Origin: Akkermansiaceae bacterium
GTDB lineage: Bacteria > Verrucomicrobiota > Verrucomicrobiia > Verrucomicrobiales > DEV007
Reading direction: 5' to 3'
Length of the DNA stretch: 64,000 bases
NCBI GenBank assembly: GCA_024233085.1
Contig: JACKQC010000004.1
Span: forward strand, 275,888-339,887
The notes under the pieces are model-generated. The model did not search any database and was not told where the DNA came from. It saw only the letters and a list, made by a program, of their open reading frames with translations. The translations under genes were made by a program, and so were the position numbers. Of the stretch, positions 42,020 through 51,725 are shown piece after piece (positions within the stretch are counted from its first letter, which is position 1; each line of letters starts with the position of its first letter).

Positions 42020-43885
42020 TCATTCGCCCAGCAATCCCCGGGCGACCCGGTAGCCCTCGCCATCGGCGTTTCGCCAGGTCGAGCGGAAAAGCGCCGCCAC
42101 CCGGGCCCGCGAATCTTTGCAGAAAAACCGGACCAGCTTCACCGGGTCGCCGTCGCCGTCTCCGGCCTTGCCGGACGCGATCAAATGCGTCGCCCGCCCG
42201 ATGCTGGCGGTCATGGCGAAAAGCTCGGCGCCGACATCGACGAAGCGGCCCAGCAACACCTGCTTCTTGTCCAGCTTCGGCCCGTGCCGCAGCATGGCGT
42301 GGAAAAGTCCCCTGGCGAGCTTTTTCGACAGATTCCGCACCTTGCGCAAATCGCTCCGGAAGGCGGGATGGACCGGGCCGCCCGCCGTCATAGCCGGCAC
42401 CCAGAGCAGCGGATACCACAGCGCGTAGCGCAGCGCGGACCTCAGCGCCGCCTTCGCCCGGACGGAACCCGGCAGCGTCGTGTTCAGGACCGGGCCGCCC
42501 AGTTTCAGGTGCGGATCCAGGGCCTCGCGGGCGATGAACAGCCGCATGATCTCGCTCGAGCCCTCGAAGATCGTGTTGATCCGGCAGTCGCGCATCATCC
42601 GCTCCACCGGAATGCCCTCCTCGCCGCGCGCGCGCAGCGAGTCCGCCGTCTCGTAGCCCCGGCCGCCGCGGATCTGCATCGTTTCGTTCACGATGTCCCA
42701 GCCGCGTTCGGTGCCCCACATTTTGCCGAAGGCCGCCTCGATGCGGATGTCGGATTTTTTGTCACGGTCGACCAGGGCCGACACATGCCGCACCATGGCC
42801 TCGATGGCGAAGGCCTGCGCCGCCATGCGGGCGAGCTTTTGCGCGATGGCGTCGTGTTTCCCGATTGCCTGTCCCCACTGCACCCGTTCCCGCGACCAGT
42901 CGGTGGACCATTTAACGCAGCGGTTCGCCATGCCCGCGCACGCCGCCGGCAGGGTGATGCGGCCGGTGTTCAGCGTCGTCAGCGCGACCTTCAGGCCCTT
43001 GCCCTCCTCCAGAACGAGGTTTTCCCGCGGCACCCGCACGTTCGTGAAGCGCACCACGCCGTTGTAAAGCGCCTTCAGCCCCATGAAACGGCAGCGATGC
43101 GTCACCTCCACTCCGGGCGTGTCCATTTCGACGATGAAAGCGCTGATCTTCGGCCGGCTCGGATCGGAGCCCGGCATCTTCGCCATGACCACGATCACGC
43201 CCGCCTTCACGCCGTTGGTGCACCACAGTTTCTCGCCGTTGATGACGTAGCTTTCGCCGTCCTCGGAGGGCTCGGCCGTGGTCCGCATCTTCGCGGGGTC
43301 GGACCCGACCTCTGGCTCCGTGAGGGCAAAAGCCGAGATCTCCCCGGCGGCGCAGCGGGTGAGGTATTTCTTCTTCTGCGCCTCCGTGCCGAACACCAGC
43401 AGCGGCTGCGGCACACCGATCGACTGGTGGGCGGACAGCAGCGCGGTCAGGTTTCCGCAATGCGCCCCCAGCAGCATCGCCGCGCGCGAGTAATTCGTCT
43501 GCGACAGTCCGAGACCGCCGTATTCCACGGGAATCTTGATCCCGAAGGCGCCCAGCTCCGCCAGGCCGCGGATCACCTCCTCGGGTATCTCGCCGGTGCG
43601 GTCGATGGCGTCCGGGTCGGTCTTTTCCGCGAGAAATGCGCGCAGCTTTTCGAGAAAGGCGTCGCCCTTTTGTTCATCGCCCTCGCTCTGCTCGGGAAAG
43701 GGCAGGATACTCTCGAAGTCGGGCCGTCCCATGAACAGCGATCCCGCGAAACTATTGCGCGGTCCCGCCGTGACCCGGGCGGCCTCCGCCAGTTCGAGCG
43801 CGGCGCGTTCCTCGGCCGACATTTTCGAGGTGTCGATGACCGGGGCCGGTTCCGCGGGTTTCTTGTCAGGTTCGGCGGTTTTCAT
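42020..43885 (-). CDS. Acyl-CoA dehydrogenase (long-chain type)
   Basis: 621 residues, larger than short-chain enzymes and closer to the VLCAD/ACAD-10-like size. FAD enzyme for the first step of beta-oxidation. Visible blocks: FALTEPEVGSDPAKMRTTA, YVINGEKLWCTNG, NTIFEGSSEIMRLF with the likely catalytic glutamate at about residue 441, and a helical C-terminal extension rich in Leu/Arg. The N-terminal ~40 residues are a low-complexity extension without a clear targeting signal. It is the last gene of a leftward lipid-degradation cluster; 141 bp and a 41-bp element separate it from the FadB-like gene. Confidence 0.92.
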   Translation of the reverse strand: MKTAEPDKKPAEPAPVIDTSKMSAEERAALELAEAARVTAGPRNSFAGSLFMGRPDFESILPFPEQSEGDEQKGDAFLEKLRAFLAEKTDPDAIDRTGEIPEEVIRGLAELGAFGIKIPVEYGGLGLSQTNYSRAAMLLGAHCGNLTALLSAHQSIGVPQPLLVFGTEAQKKKYLTRCAAGEISAFALTEPEVGSDPAKMRTTAEPSEDGESYVINGEKLWCTNGVKAGVIVVMAKMPGSDPSRPKISAFIVEMDTPGVEVTHRCRFMGLKALYNGVVRFTNVRVPRENLVLEEGKGLKVALTTLNTGRITLPAACAGMANRCVKWSTDWSRERVQWGQAIGKHDAIAQKLARMAAQAFAIEAMVRHVSALVDRDKKSDIRIEAAFGKMWGTERGWDIVNETMQIRGGRGYETADSLRARGEEGIPVERMMRDCRINTIFEGSSEIMRLFIAREALDPHLKLGGPVLNTTLPGSVRAKAALRSALRYALWYPLLWVPAMTAGGPVHPAFRSDLRKVRNLSKKLARGLFHAMLRHGPKLDKKQVLLGRFVDVGAELFAMTASIGRATHLIASGKAGDGDGDPVKLVRFFCKDSRARVAALFRSTWRNADGEGYRVARGLLGE

Positions 43886-43970
43886 GGAAGATTCGGGGGT
43901 TGGGGATTCGATGAATGAGACGGTTCGGTCCGCGGTTTCCGCGCTACAAAACGGGGGCGAATTTGGAATC

Positions 43971-44011
43971 CACCCAACAGGGTCAAGTCACGGACCCAAC
44001 AGGGTTGGGTC
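43971..44011. repeat. 41-bp element, copy 8, with both arms in the same orientation
   Basis: Arm 1 CACCCAACAGGGTCAAGTC (43971-43989), spacer ACG, arm 2 GACCCAACAGGGTTGGGTC (43993-44011). Both centres are AGG, so the arms are direct rather than inverted. It starts 15 bp after the FadB-like stop codon. Confidence 0.85.
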
Positions 44012-44026
44012 GTTTTGGAGTGTGAT

Positions 44027-46186
44027 TCACGATTTTTTCAGGTCACCGAGGTCGGCGGCGCCGTTCAACAGTTTCGATGGCGCGAAAAGTTCGCCCTCCG
44101 TCTCGCCGAGGGCCGCGAGTTTTTCACGCACGACAGGCAGGCCCACGGTGTTCGCCCACGTCACCGGCCCGCCCCGGAAAGGCGCGAAACCCGTTCCCAG
44201 GATCATGGCAAAATCGATGTCATCCGCGCTCGCGGCGACCCCCTCCTCCAGAACCCGGAAGCTCTCGTTCGCCATCAACAGGGCCAGCCGTTCGGCGATC
44301 GCGGGGCGGTCCGGGGCGTCACCCGCGGCTTCGCCGCGCAGGGCCAGCGCTTCGGCGTTCGGCGCGGTCTTTTTGCCGCGATGCTCGAAAAAGCCGCGTC
44401 CGCTCTTGCGACCGAGGTGGCCTTTCTCCACCAGCTTGGCCAGCACCGCCGGCATGGCGAAGCGGTCGCCAAACGCCGCCCCCATCGTCGCCGCGACGTG
44501 CGAGGCGACATCGAGTCCCACTTCGTCAAGCAGGCGCAGCGGTCCCATCGGCATCCCGAAGTCGAGCATCGCCTCGTCGATCGCCACCGGATCGACGCCG
44601 CGCTCGAAAAGCCGGCCCGCCTCGATCAGGTAGGGCATCAGTATGCGGTTCACGACGAAGCCGGGAGAATCTTTCACCACCACCGGCAGCTTGCCGATCG
44701 CCCGGACGAAGGCCAGGGCGGTCTCGATCGTCCCGGGCGAAGTCGCCTCCGTCACGACGATCTCCACCAGCTTCATTCGGTGAACGGGATTGAAAAAATG
44801 CACGCCGACAAGGCGCTCCGGGTGCGTCACGCCGTCGCCGTGCCCGATCTCCCCGATCGGCAGCGCGGAGGTGTTGGTCGCCAGCACGGTTTCCGGGCTG
44901 ACACGGGAGCTAAGATCGGCGAAAATCTTCTTCTTGATTTCCAGGTTTTCGACGGCCGCCTCGATCACCAGGTCTACCCGATCCATCGGCACCGGCGCGG
45001 CGGAAGGGGAGATCAAATCGGAGGCGCGCATCGCCTCGACCGGGGTAAAGACGCGGCGTTTCACCCCCTCGCGGAACAGCTTGCCGATTGTCGCCATGCC
45101 GGCCCCGAGACGCGCGTCGTCGAGGTCGCGCAGCACGACGGGCAACCCGCGCGCCGCCAGCCACTGGGCGATTCCGGCGCCCATCACGCCGGCGCCGATG
45201 ACCGCCGTGCGCCCGACCTTCCGTGCCTCCGCCGTCGGGTGCGGCCGGGTTTTCTTCGCGTTTTCCTGAAGAAGAAAGATGCGGATCAGGTTTTTCGCGG
45301 CGTCGGTCCGGGCCAGTTTCAACACCTCCTCCCGCTCGCGGCCGAGCGATTCCGCCAACGGGCCGGAACCCGCCCGCGACACCACGTTCAGCGCGGCGAG
45401 CTGCGCCGGGTAATGCCCGCGGGTCTGGGCCCGAATTTTTCGACCGGCCGCGGCGCGGATGACGGCGGCGCTCACCGGGTTGTTCGTCAGCCACGGCGTC
45501 TTGCGGACGGCTTTGCCTTTCCCCAGGAGACCGGTCGCCAGGTCGACGATCCGCTCGACCGGGGCGAGCCCGTCCACGAGTCCCAGTTTCTTCGCCAATT
45601 TTGGCGGGACCTGTTTTCCGGCGAGGATGAGGTCCAGCGCCTTCGGCAGGCCGATCAGGCGCGGCAGCCGGGTTGAGCCGCCCCAGGCGGGCAGGATGCC
45701 GAGCATCGTCTCCGGCAACCCGATCCTGGTCGCGTCCGACAGGCTTGCGACGCGCCAATCGCAGGCGAGGGCGATCTCGAAGCCGCCGCCGAGACACGCG
45801 CCATGGATGGCGGCGGCGGTCGGAATCTTCAGATCGGCCAGCCGCTGAAAAACCCGCTGCCCCTTCCCGATAAACGCCTCCAGAGCGTCGCCCGTTTCGC
45901 GGGCCAGGGACTTGATGTCGGCTCCCGCGATGAAGATCGCCGGCTTGGCGCTCCGGACGATCAGTCCGCGAAGGGAGGCGTCGTTTTCGATCGTTTCGAG
46001 GTGACGGTCGAGTTCGTCCAGGGCCGGCATGTCGAAGATGTTCGCCGCCGAGCCGGCGCGGTCGAAGACCAGTTCGGCGATACCGTCGTCGCGGCGGTGG
46101 AGGGTCAGGCTGGGGGTTGGATCGGGCATAAGATCGTTGCGAATCAGGTTTCGGATGGCCTTGAACGAGAGCGAATGTTTTCTCAT
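44027..46186 (-). CDS. FadB/FadJ-like multifunctional enoyl-CoA hydratase / 3-hydroxyacyl-CoA dehydrogenase
   Basis: 719 residues from ATG 46186, which has an AGGTGAG ribosome-binding site (46197-46191); ATG 46129 (MPDPTPSLTL) is the conserved-domain alternative. The crotonase half holds the CoA-binding IAGADIKSLARE and GACLGGGFEIALACDWR plus LPETMLGILPAWGG. The dehydrogenase half has the NAD loop VIGAGVMGAGIAQWLA, VHFFNPVHRMKLVEIV and MGPLRLLDEVGLDVASH. Catalyses two steps of beta-oxidation in the cytoplasm. Its start overlaps the thiolase region, so the genes are coupled. Confidence 0.93.
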   Translation of the reverse strand: MRKHSLSFKAIRNLIRNDLMPDPTPSLTLHRRDDGIAELVFDRAGSAANIFDMPALDELDRHLETIENDASLRGLIVRSAKPAIFIAGADIKSLARETGDALEAFIGKGQRVFQRLADLKIPTAAAIHGACLGGGFEIALACDWRVASLSDATRIGLPETMLGILPAWGGSTRLPRLIGLPKALDLILAGKQVPPKLAKKLGLVDGLAPVERIVDLATGLLGKGKAVRKTPWLTNNPVSAAVIRAAAGRKIRAQTRGHYPAQLAALNVVSRAGSGPLAESLGREREEVLKLARTDAAKNLIRIFLLQENAKKTRPHPTAEARKVGRTAVIGAGVMGAGIAQWLAARGLPVVLRDLDDARLGAGMATIGKLFREGVKRRVFTPVEAMRASDLISPSAAPVPMDRVDLVIEAAVENLEIKKKIFADLSSRVSPETVLATNTSALPIGEIGHGDGVTHPERLVGVHFFNPVHRMKLVEIVVTEATSPGTIETALAFVRAIGKLPVVVKDSPGFVVNRILMPYLIEAGRLFERGVDPVAIDEAMLDFGMPMGPLRLLDEVGLDVASHVAATMGAAFGDRFAMPAVLAKLVEKGHLGRKSGRGFFEHRGKKTAPNAEALALRGEAAGDAPDRPAIAERLALLMANESFRVLEEGVAASADDIDFAMILGTGFAPFRGGPVTWANTVGLPVVREKLAALGETEGELFAPSKLLNGAADLGDLKKS

Positions 46187-46196
46187 GGGACTCACC

Positions 46197-47465
46197 TCAC
46201 AATCTTTCCACCCAGACGGCGCCGCCCTGGCCGCCGCCGATGCACAGGCTGCAAAGCGCGCGCCGCCCGCCGGTGCGGCGCAACTGCCTCAGCGCGGTCA
46301 GGATCAGCCGGGCGCCGGTCGCGCCGACCGGGTGACCCAGGGCGATGGCGCCGCCGTTGGGGTTGAGTTTTTCCTCGGGGATCTCGAGCCCCTCGAAGCC
46401 GGGTCTTTCCAACAATCTCAGCACGGCCAGCACCTGCGAGGCGAAGGCTTCGTTGACTTCGACGACATCGGCGTCGGAGAGCTTCAGGCCGGTCCGCTCC
46501 GCGAGCCTCCTGATGGCGAAGGCCGGTCCCAAACCCATGCGGGACGGATCGCAGCCGGCGTAGGCGTGCCCCACGAGGCGTCCCAGCGGTTCGAGGTTGA
46601 GCGCGTTGGCTCTTTCCTCCGTCATCACGAGGAGGGCGACCGCGCCGTCGGTGATCTGGGAGCTGTTTCCGGCGGTGACGGTGCCGGTTCCGGGCTCGAA
46701 AACCGGCCGCAATTTTTGCAGCGCCTCCATAGTTTGGTTTTCGCGCGGGCCGTTGTCGTCGATGATGTGATTATTTTCGGCGGACGCCAGGTGGACCGGG
46801 CGCATCTCCTCCCGCAGAGCCTCGCGCCCGGCGACCGCTTTCCGGTGGGACTCCAGCGCGAAGCGATCCTGCGCCTCGCGCGAGATGTCGAACTCTCTCG
46901 CCAATATCTCGGCGGTTTCGCCCATGTTCATCGCGCTGACGGGATCGGTCAGGCCAAGCTTCAGCCCGACGATGGGGGCGAAATCGGCCGGGCGAAACCT
47001 CAGGGCCGCGGCCACTTTACCGCCCCAGGTTTTCGCGCGCGCGAGCGCGGCGAATTTCGTGGCCGCGGCCGCTGAGAAAAGCAGCGGCACCCTCGACATG
47101 CTTTCCGTGCCGCCCACCATGAAAATCTCGCCGTGCCCGGCCGCGGCGCGCTCGGACGCCGTCGTCACGCTTTCCATCCCGCTGGCGCAGTTCCGATGCA
47201 CGGTCATCGCGGGCTTGGTTTTCGGGATGCCCGCGCGCAGGGCGATCACCCGTGCGATATTCGCCGCGTCGAAGGGCTGGGACACACAGCCGAAGATCGT
47301 TTCGTCGATGAGTTCGGGATCGATCCCCGTCCGGGTCAGCAGTCCGTTGACCGCCAGGCGACCGAGTTCCACGGCGTCGAGCGCCGCGAGATCGGTGCCC
47401 ATTTTTCGAAAGGGCGTTCGAACTCCATCCACAATGACGAGGGATTTCGCTCTTTCGGGATTCAT
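46197..47465 (-). CDS. fadA: Acetyl-CoA acyltransferase (thiolase)
   Basis: 422 residues. Last step of beta-oxidation. Active-site Cys93 (HRNCASGMES), VNEAFASQVLAVLR, NPNGGAIALGHPVGATGARL and the C-terminal CIGGGQGGAVW that carries the second cysteine. The start at 47465 overlaps the upstream ligase stop by ATGA. The pairing with the FadB-like gene downstream fits a FadAB-type complex. Called fadA by context and length. Confidence 0.9.
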   Translation of the reverse strand: MNPERAKSLVIVDGVRTPFRKMGTDLAALDAVELGRLAVNGLLTRTGIDPELIDETIFGCVSQPFDAANIARVIALRAGIPKTKPAMTVHRNCASGMESVTTASERAAAGHGEIFMVGGTESMSRVPLLFSAAAATKFAALARAKTWGGKVAAALRFRPADFAPIVGLKLGLTDPVSAMNMGETAEILAREFDISREAQDRFALESHRKAVAGREALREEMRPVHLASAENNHIIDDNGPRENQTMEALQKLRPVFEPGTGTVTAGNSSQITDGAVALLVMTEERANALNLEPLGRLVGHAYAGCDPSRMGLGPAFAIRRLAERTGLKLSDADVVEVNEAFASQVLAVLRLLERPGFEGLEIPEEKLNPNGGAIALGHPVGATGARLILTALRQLRRTGGRRALCSLCIGGGQGGAVWVERL

Positions 47466-49003
47466 GCGTTTTGGGGAGTTGGGGTTGAGTCCCGGTTGGC
47501 GGCTTCGCTTTCGGAAGCAACCGATTTTGGGCGGTGATCGACGACTTTCTCTTCCTTGAGCTTTTCGCCGACGCCCTGCATTTCCCGCATGGCCTCGACA
47601 TCGTGGAATTCGACGCGGTTCGGCGAGATTTCCGTGGACTCGAGAAAACGCTTCCGGATCGCGCGCGTCAGCGTGTCGCGATCCGTCCGCTCGGCCGGGG
47701 CGATGTGCACCACCAGTTCGTCGCTTTCGAGCGGGTCGTCGTTTCGCTTGCGTATCTCGATTTGCCAGGCCCCGATCGAATCCATGTCGTCGAGAACGTT
47801 TTCGAGATCGTTGAAATTGACGAGCGTGCCCTTGATCTTGTCGATATTCAGTCGTCGCACATCGGAGACGCGGGAGATGCGCCCGACCAGCCGGGGCAGG
47901 GTCCGGCCACAGTGGGGGCACGGCTCGTGATGGAGCCCTCCCGAGATCAAGTCTCCCGTCCGGTAGCGCAACACCACGCTGCCGCGCGCGTCGAGCGGCG
48001 TGAAGACGACTTCGCCCGGTTCGCCGTCCGGCACGACACGGCCGGACTCGGGATCGACCACCTCGACCAAGCCGAGATCCGGATACAAGTGATACCCGCC
48101 CGGCTCGGCGCCCTCCGGAGCCGGACATTCGGGCCAGGCCATCTTCGCCTCGGTCATGCCGTAGGTGGCCATGATATTCACCTCGCCCGCGCCCAGATCG
48201 GCGCACAGGGCGCGCAGCTTTCGCCGCATGCCCTCGGGCACCTTCTCGCCTCCGAGAACGATGCGCTTGAGGTTTGGCGACTCGACTCCTCGGGCCACGG
48301 CCTCCCGCAGCACATGATAGAGGAAAGTCGGCATCCCGATCAGCGCGTCCGGCTCGATCTTTTCCAGCAGCCGCACGTTGCCGTCGGTGCCCATCACCTT
48401 TCCCCCGCCCGTCGAGAGGCAGAAACTGTTGTACCCCAGACCGGCATAGTGAGCCTGCCAGAAGGCGAGGTGCGGCGCGAAGGGAAACAGGTTCAGGTGC
48501 CTCCAGTCCGCCCTCGAATCGCAGATCTCCATCAATCGCCGGCCCGTGATCGCCAGGTTGTCGAGGTCATGCTGCGTGTACAGAAACGGCACCGGCTCCG
48601 TCGAGCGCCCCGTCGTGCTCGTCATCAGGATGGGGCGGAATTCGGCCTCGAGCCGTTTTTTGACGCCCCTCGGGCCGTGGCGGAGCGCGCCCAGCACCGT
48701 GGAAAGCCGGCGCTTCAGCACCTCCTCGTCGGGAATCAGCACGAAATCTCGCGTCTTGGCCGAGCTTCCCGGGATGGCGATCAGGTCGCGTTTTGACGAA
48801 AACGGCACGCGCTCCCAGTCATCCCAGGTGCGCAGATCCTCGACGCGAATCCCGTGCTTCGCGAAAAGCCGGCCGTGGTGCTTCGAAAACGGCAGAACCG
48901 CAGTCGCCAGATACCGCTTCAGCCGCTTCCACTGAAGGTCGCGGACCGTGTCGCGATCGAGCCGGTCCCAGTTTCCGGCCAGTCTGGAGTTTCTAGTCGA
49001 CAT
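47462..49003 (-). CDS. AMP-binding acyl-CoA ligase, phenylacetate-CoA ligase-like
   Basis: 513 residues from ATG 49003 (MSTRNSRLAGNWDRL); a longer frame to 49174 reads into the lipase gene. ATP-dependent activation of a carboxylic acid to its CoA thioester. Motifs: TSTTGRSTEPVPFLY (P-loop like), ATYGMTEAKMAWPE, YRTGDLI and the C-terminal RNDDPLESDELVVHIAP lysine region. A zinc-type CPHCG (PCPHCGRTLP) sits in the C-terminal part, as in PaaK-type ligases. Operon position suggests a fatty acid substrate supplied by the patatin lipase just upstream, but this is inference. Confidence 0.85.
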   Translation of the reverse strand: MSTRNSRLAGNWDRLDRDTVRDLQWKRLKRYLATAVLPFSKHHGRLFAKHGIRVEDLRTWDDWERVPFSSKRDLIAIPGSSAKTRDFVLIPDEEVLKRRLSTVLGALRHGPRGVKKRLEAEFRPILMTSTTGRSTEPVPFLYTQHDLDNLAITGRRLMEICDSRADWRHLNLFPFAPHLAFWQAHYAGLGYNSFCLSTGGGKVMGTDGNVRLLEKIEPDALIGMPTFLYHVLREAVARGVESPNLKRIVLGGEKVPEGMRRKLRALCADLGAGEVNIMATYGMTEAKMAWPECPAPEGAEPGGYHLYPDLGLVEVVDPESGRVVPDGEPGEVVFTPLDARGSVVLRYRTGDLISGGLHHEPCPHCGRTLPRLVGRISRVSDVRRLNIDKIKGTLVNFNDLENVLDDMDSIGAWQIEIRKRNDDPLESDELVVHIAPAERTDRDTLTRAIRKRFLESTEISPNRVEFHDVEAMREMQGVGEKLKEEKVVDHRPKSVASESEAANRDSTPTPQNA

Positions 49004-50072
49004 GGACGGCGGGGGATTCGGTTTCGGAGGTCGGCACGCCGGCGTTTCCCTCGAGGATGGCTTCCAGCGCCGGGAGAGCCGCTTCGGCGGCCTTGCGTCC
49101 CACCTCGATGTAGCGCCGGAAACTGGTGTAGTCGTGCCAGCGCGCCTTCGAGTCGACCGGACGGATGAGCACATCCGCCAGCGTCACGCTGTGCTCCACG
49201 ATGCGCATCTGCGACGCCATGGCCGAACTGCGCAGGATATCGAGCAGGTTTCCGCGGGAGAACCAGTTGACCTTTTTGTTCAGCCACAGGAAGGGCCGCT
49301 TCCACCCCGGATGTCCTCCGAGTTGCGGCACCCGGCGCCGGGAGCGGTTGAACTCCTCGATTGTCGGCAACACGTTCACCGCCACGATGCGGTTCATTTC
49401 CACCTCCTCCCGCAACACGGAAACGGGCAGCGGGTCGCACACGCCGCCGTCCACGTATTCGCAGTCGCCGCGCCTGACCGGCACCACCACGCCGGGGATC
49501 GCGACGCTCGCCAGCACGGCCGAGGCCACATCCCCCTCGTGAAACACGATCCTCGCATAACTGTCGAACTCAGTCGCGAGAATGAAGAGCGGTTTTTCCA
49601 ATTCGGCGAAGGTCCTCGCACCCAGCGTCGCCCGCAGGCGGCTCTCGATCTTTTCGCCCCGGATGAATCCCCGCCGCGGCCAGGCCACTGGATCCACCAG
49701 CGACCACAGATCGCTCCCCGTCCGCATCTCGGCGGCGAGTTCCTCCAGCCCCTTGCCGTCGACGCCCGACGCCCACATGGCGCCGACATAGGCGCCCATG
49801 CTCGTGCCCGCGACGGTGTGGACTGGGATGCCGTGTTCCTCCAGCACCTGGATGACACCGATGTGCGCGAGCCCTTTCGCGCCGCCGGAGGACAGCGCGA
49901 GCCCGATCTTTGGCGTTCCCGGTTCCGGTTTTTCGACGGCGGCTTCCGCGTTGGGGGGAGGCTCCTTTGAAAGTCCTCCGCGATCTCCGATCCAACGCCA
50001 CGGGAGCCAGTTTCGGACCTTCCCGAGCGGGCCGTGGCGGGTCGCTTCAAAAAATTCGAGGGCAGCCTTCAT
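48993..50072 (-). CDS. Patatin-like phospholipase/lipase
   Basis: 359 residues from ATG 50072. Serine lipid hydrolase with a Ser-Asp dyad: oxyanion block SSGGAKGLAHIG, nucleophile Ser91 (GTSMG) and Asp208 (YVDGGVCDPLP). No signal peptide is seen, but the N-terminus has a short arginine-tryptophan segment (NWLPWRWIGD) that could associate with membrane. It starts the leftward fatty-acid operon, and its end overlaps the ligase start by 11 bp. Released fatty acids would feed the ligase and beta-oxidation genes that follow. Confidence 0.88.
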   Translation of the reverse strand: MKAALEFFEATRHGPLGKVRNWLPWRWIGDRGGLSKEPPPNAEAAVEKPEPGTPKIGLALSSGGAKGLAHIGVIQVLEEHGIPVHTVAGTSMGAYVGAMWASGVDGKGLEELAAEMRTGSDLWSLVDPVAWPRRGFIRGEKIESRLRATLGARTFAELEKPLFILATEFDSYARIVFHEGDVASAVLASVAIPGVVVPVRRGDCEYVDGGVCDPLPVSVLREEVEMNRIVAVNVLPTIEEFNRSRRRVPQLGGHPGWKRPFLWLNKKVNWFSRGNLLDILRSSAMASQMRIVEHSVTLADVLIRPVDSKARWHDYTSFRRYIEVGRKAAEAALPALEAILEGNAGVPTSETESPAVHVD

Positions 50073-50454
50073 GTCGTCGGTGGATCTTCCGGCGGCCCGG
50101 CTGCCTCTCTCGATTGGGATAGGATCCTCAGGTCTACTGTCCGGCGGAACCGGACGGCCAGGATGGAGGGACGAAGGGAATACGGCTCTCGATCTTTCGG
50201 TGTTTCTGAAGACCTCCGGCGAAAGGGGCGGCAAGTCGCCGAGGTGGGTGTTTTGAAATCGCTTTGGGGTGAGGGTTCTCGTTGAACGATCGGCTGGAAA
50301 CTTCCGAGCGACCTGTCACGAGCCGCTCCATTCAATTGGACGAACGATAACGCTTTTCCGTTCAAGTTTTTAGCGTTTTCTTCCCGATTTCGTCCGGAAC
50401 GACCCGGGAAAAATATCGTCGAGAACGGCCTCCTTTCCGGCTACACTTCTTCCG
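50073..50454. promoter_or_regulatory. 382-bp divergent intergenic region between the lipase operon and an esterase
   Basis: For the rightward esterase a -35-like TCGAGA (50419-50424), 17-bp spacer and TACACT (50442-50447) end seven bases before the ATG, again a leaderless layout. No clear promoter was found for the leftward lipase operon. No repeat or RNA fold that I can support. Confidence 0.4.
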
Positions 50455-51633
50455 ATGAAACGACTCCCCCGATCCCTCGCCGCCACTTTGCTCGCCGTGT
50501 TGTCCGCCACCGGCGCCCTCGCCGAGCCTCCGGCGCCCATCCCGCTCTGGCCCGAGGGCGTGCCCGGCGAAGCCGACCTCGCGCTCCCGGAGGAAACCCG
50601 CGAGGAGAAAAACAACGACGGCATCTGGCGCGTCTCGAACGTCTCCCAACCCACGATCACCCTGTACCCCGCCCCGGCCGACAACAACACCGGCGCCGCC
50701 GTGCTGGTGTGCCCGGGCGGCGCGTACAACATTCTCGCCATCACCCACGAGGGCGAGCAGGTCTGCGAATGGCTCAACGGCATCGGCGTCAACGCCATCC
50801 TGCTCAAATATCGCGTCCCGCGCCGGGAGGGACTCGACAAGCACCATCCCGCCCTGCAGGACGCCCAGCGCGCCATGTCGATGGTTCGGAAAAACGCCGC
50901 CGACTGGAAACTCGACCCCGACCGCATCGGCATCCTCGGTTTTTCCGCGGGCGGCCACCTCTCCATCATGACCCTGACCACGCCGTCCGACCAGCGCACC
51001 TATCCGCTGAATCCGGAGATCGATTCCGTCGATTGCCGGCCGAATTTCGCGCTGCCCATCTATCCCGCTTATCTCAAGAGCGAGTCCGACCCCAACCGGC
51101 TCGCCCCCGAAATCCAGGTCACGAAGGACACGCCGCCTGTCTTCATGGTCATCGCCCACGGCGACAAGTCCTTCGTCGAGGGCAACGCCCTCTTTTACCT
51201 CGCCATGCGGCGCGCCGGCGCCTCGGCCGAACTGCACATCTTCGCCAAGGGCGGCCACGGTTTCGGCATGAAAAAGATCGGCGAGGAAATCGAGAAATGG
51301 CCCGCGCTGGCCGAGAATTGGCTGCGCACTATGGGTTACCTCGGCGATGGCGCGGCCAGGACCGCCTCCACCGCGCCGCCCGTCGCCATCCTGAAAGGCA
51401 GCGATTACACGGTCACGCTTCACGCCGGGGCAAATGGCACGCTATTCTCCGTATTCGACGCGGCGGGCAAGCCGATGGCCCGGGAAATCGATCTCGAACA
51501 CCTCCGCGCCGAATTTCCCAAGATTCACGCCGAAGTGAAGGGGACCTGGGCCGGCAACGAATCGGGCCGATTGGACTTTCGCATCGATGCCTCGGCTCCC
51601 CTTCCGGCCCGCCCGATCGGCGACGCGCCCTGA
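50455..51633 (+). CDS. Secreted alpha/beta hydrolase (acetyl-xylan esterase-like)
   Basis: 392 residues with a signal peptide (LPRSLAATLLAVLSATGALA). The block AAVLVCPGGAYNILA is the HGGxxy-type oxyanion region (CPGG variant common in this group), and the elbow GILGFSAGGHLS carries the nucleophile serine. HGDKSFVEGN and KGGHGFGMK supply the acid and histidine. Resembles esterases that remove acetyl or other acyl groups from xylan or related glycans. A related gene begins at 63795 at the end of the window. Confidence 0.85.
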   Translation: MKRLPRSLAATLLAVLSATGALAEPPAPIPLWPEGVPGEADLALPEETREEKNNDGIWRVSNVSQPTITLYPAPADNNTGAAVLVCPGGAYNILAITHEGEQVCEWLNGIGVNAILLKYRVPRREGLDKHHPALQDAQRAMSMVRKNAADWKLDPDRIGILGFSAGGHLSIMTLTTPSDQRTYPLNPEIDSVDCRPNFALPIYPAYLKSESDPNRLAPEIQVTKDTPPVFMVIAHGDKSFVEGNALFYLAMRRAGASAELHIFAKGGHGFGMKKIGEEIEKWPALAENWLRTMGYLGDGAARTASTAPPVAILKGSDYTVTLHAGANGTLFSVFDAAGKPMAREIDLEHLRAEFPKIHAEVKGTWAGNESGRLDFRIDASAPLPARPIGDAP

Positions 51634-51688
51634 GAACCAGTCCCGGGGGGGAGTCACCTTCGTGGCGCGAAGACGCCCGCCCGCGGCG

Positions 51689-51718
51689 TTGATCGGCGCG
51701 GCGAAAGCCCGGTATCCT
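51689..51718 (+). promoter_or_regulatory. Sigma-70-like promoter of the DUF1501 gene, leaderless layout
   Basis: TTGATC (51689-51694), 18-bp spacer, TATCCT (51713-51718), and ATG at 51726, seven bases later. Confidence 0.5.
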
Positions 51719-51725
51719 TGCGCCG

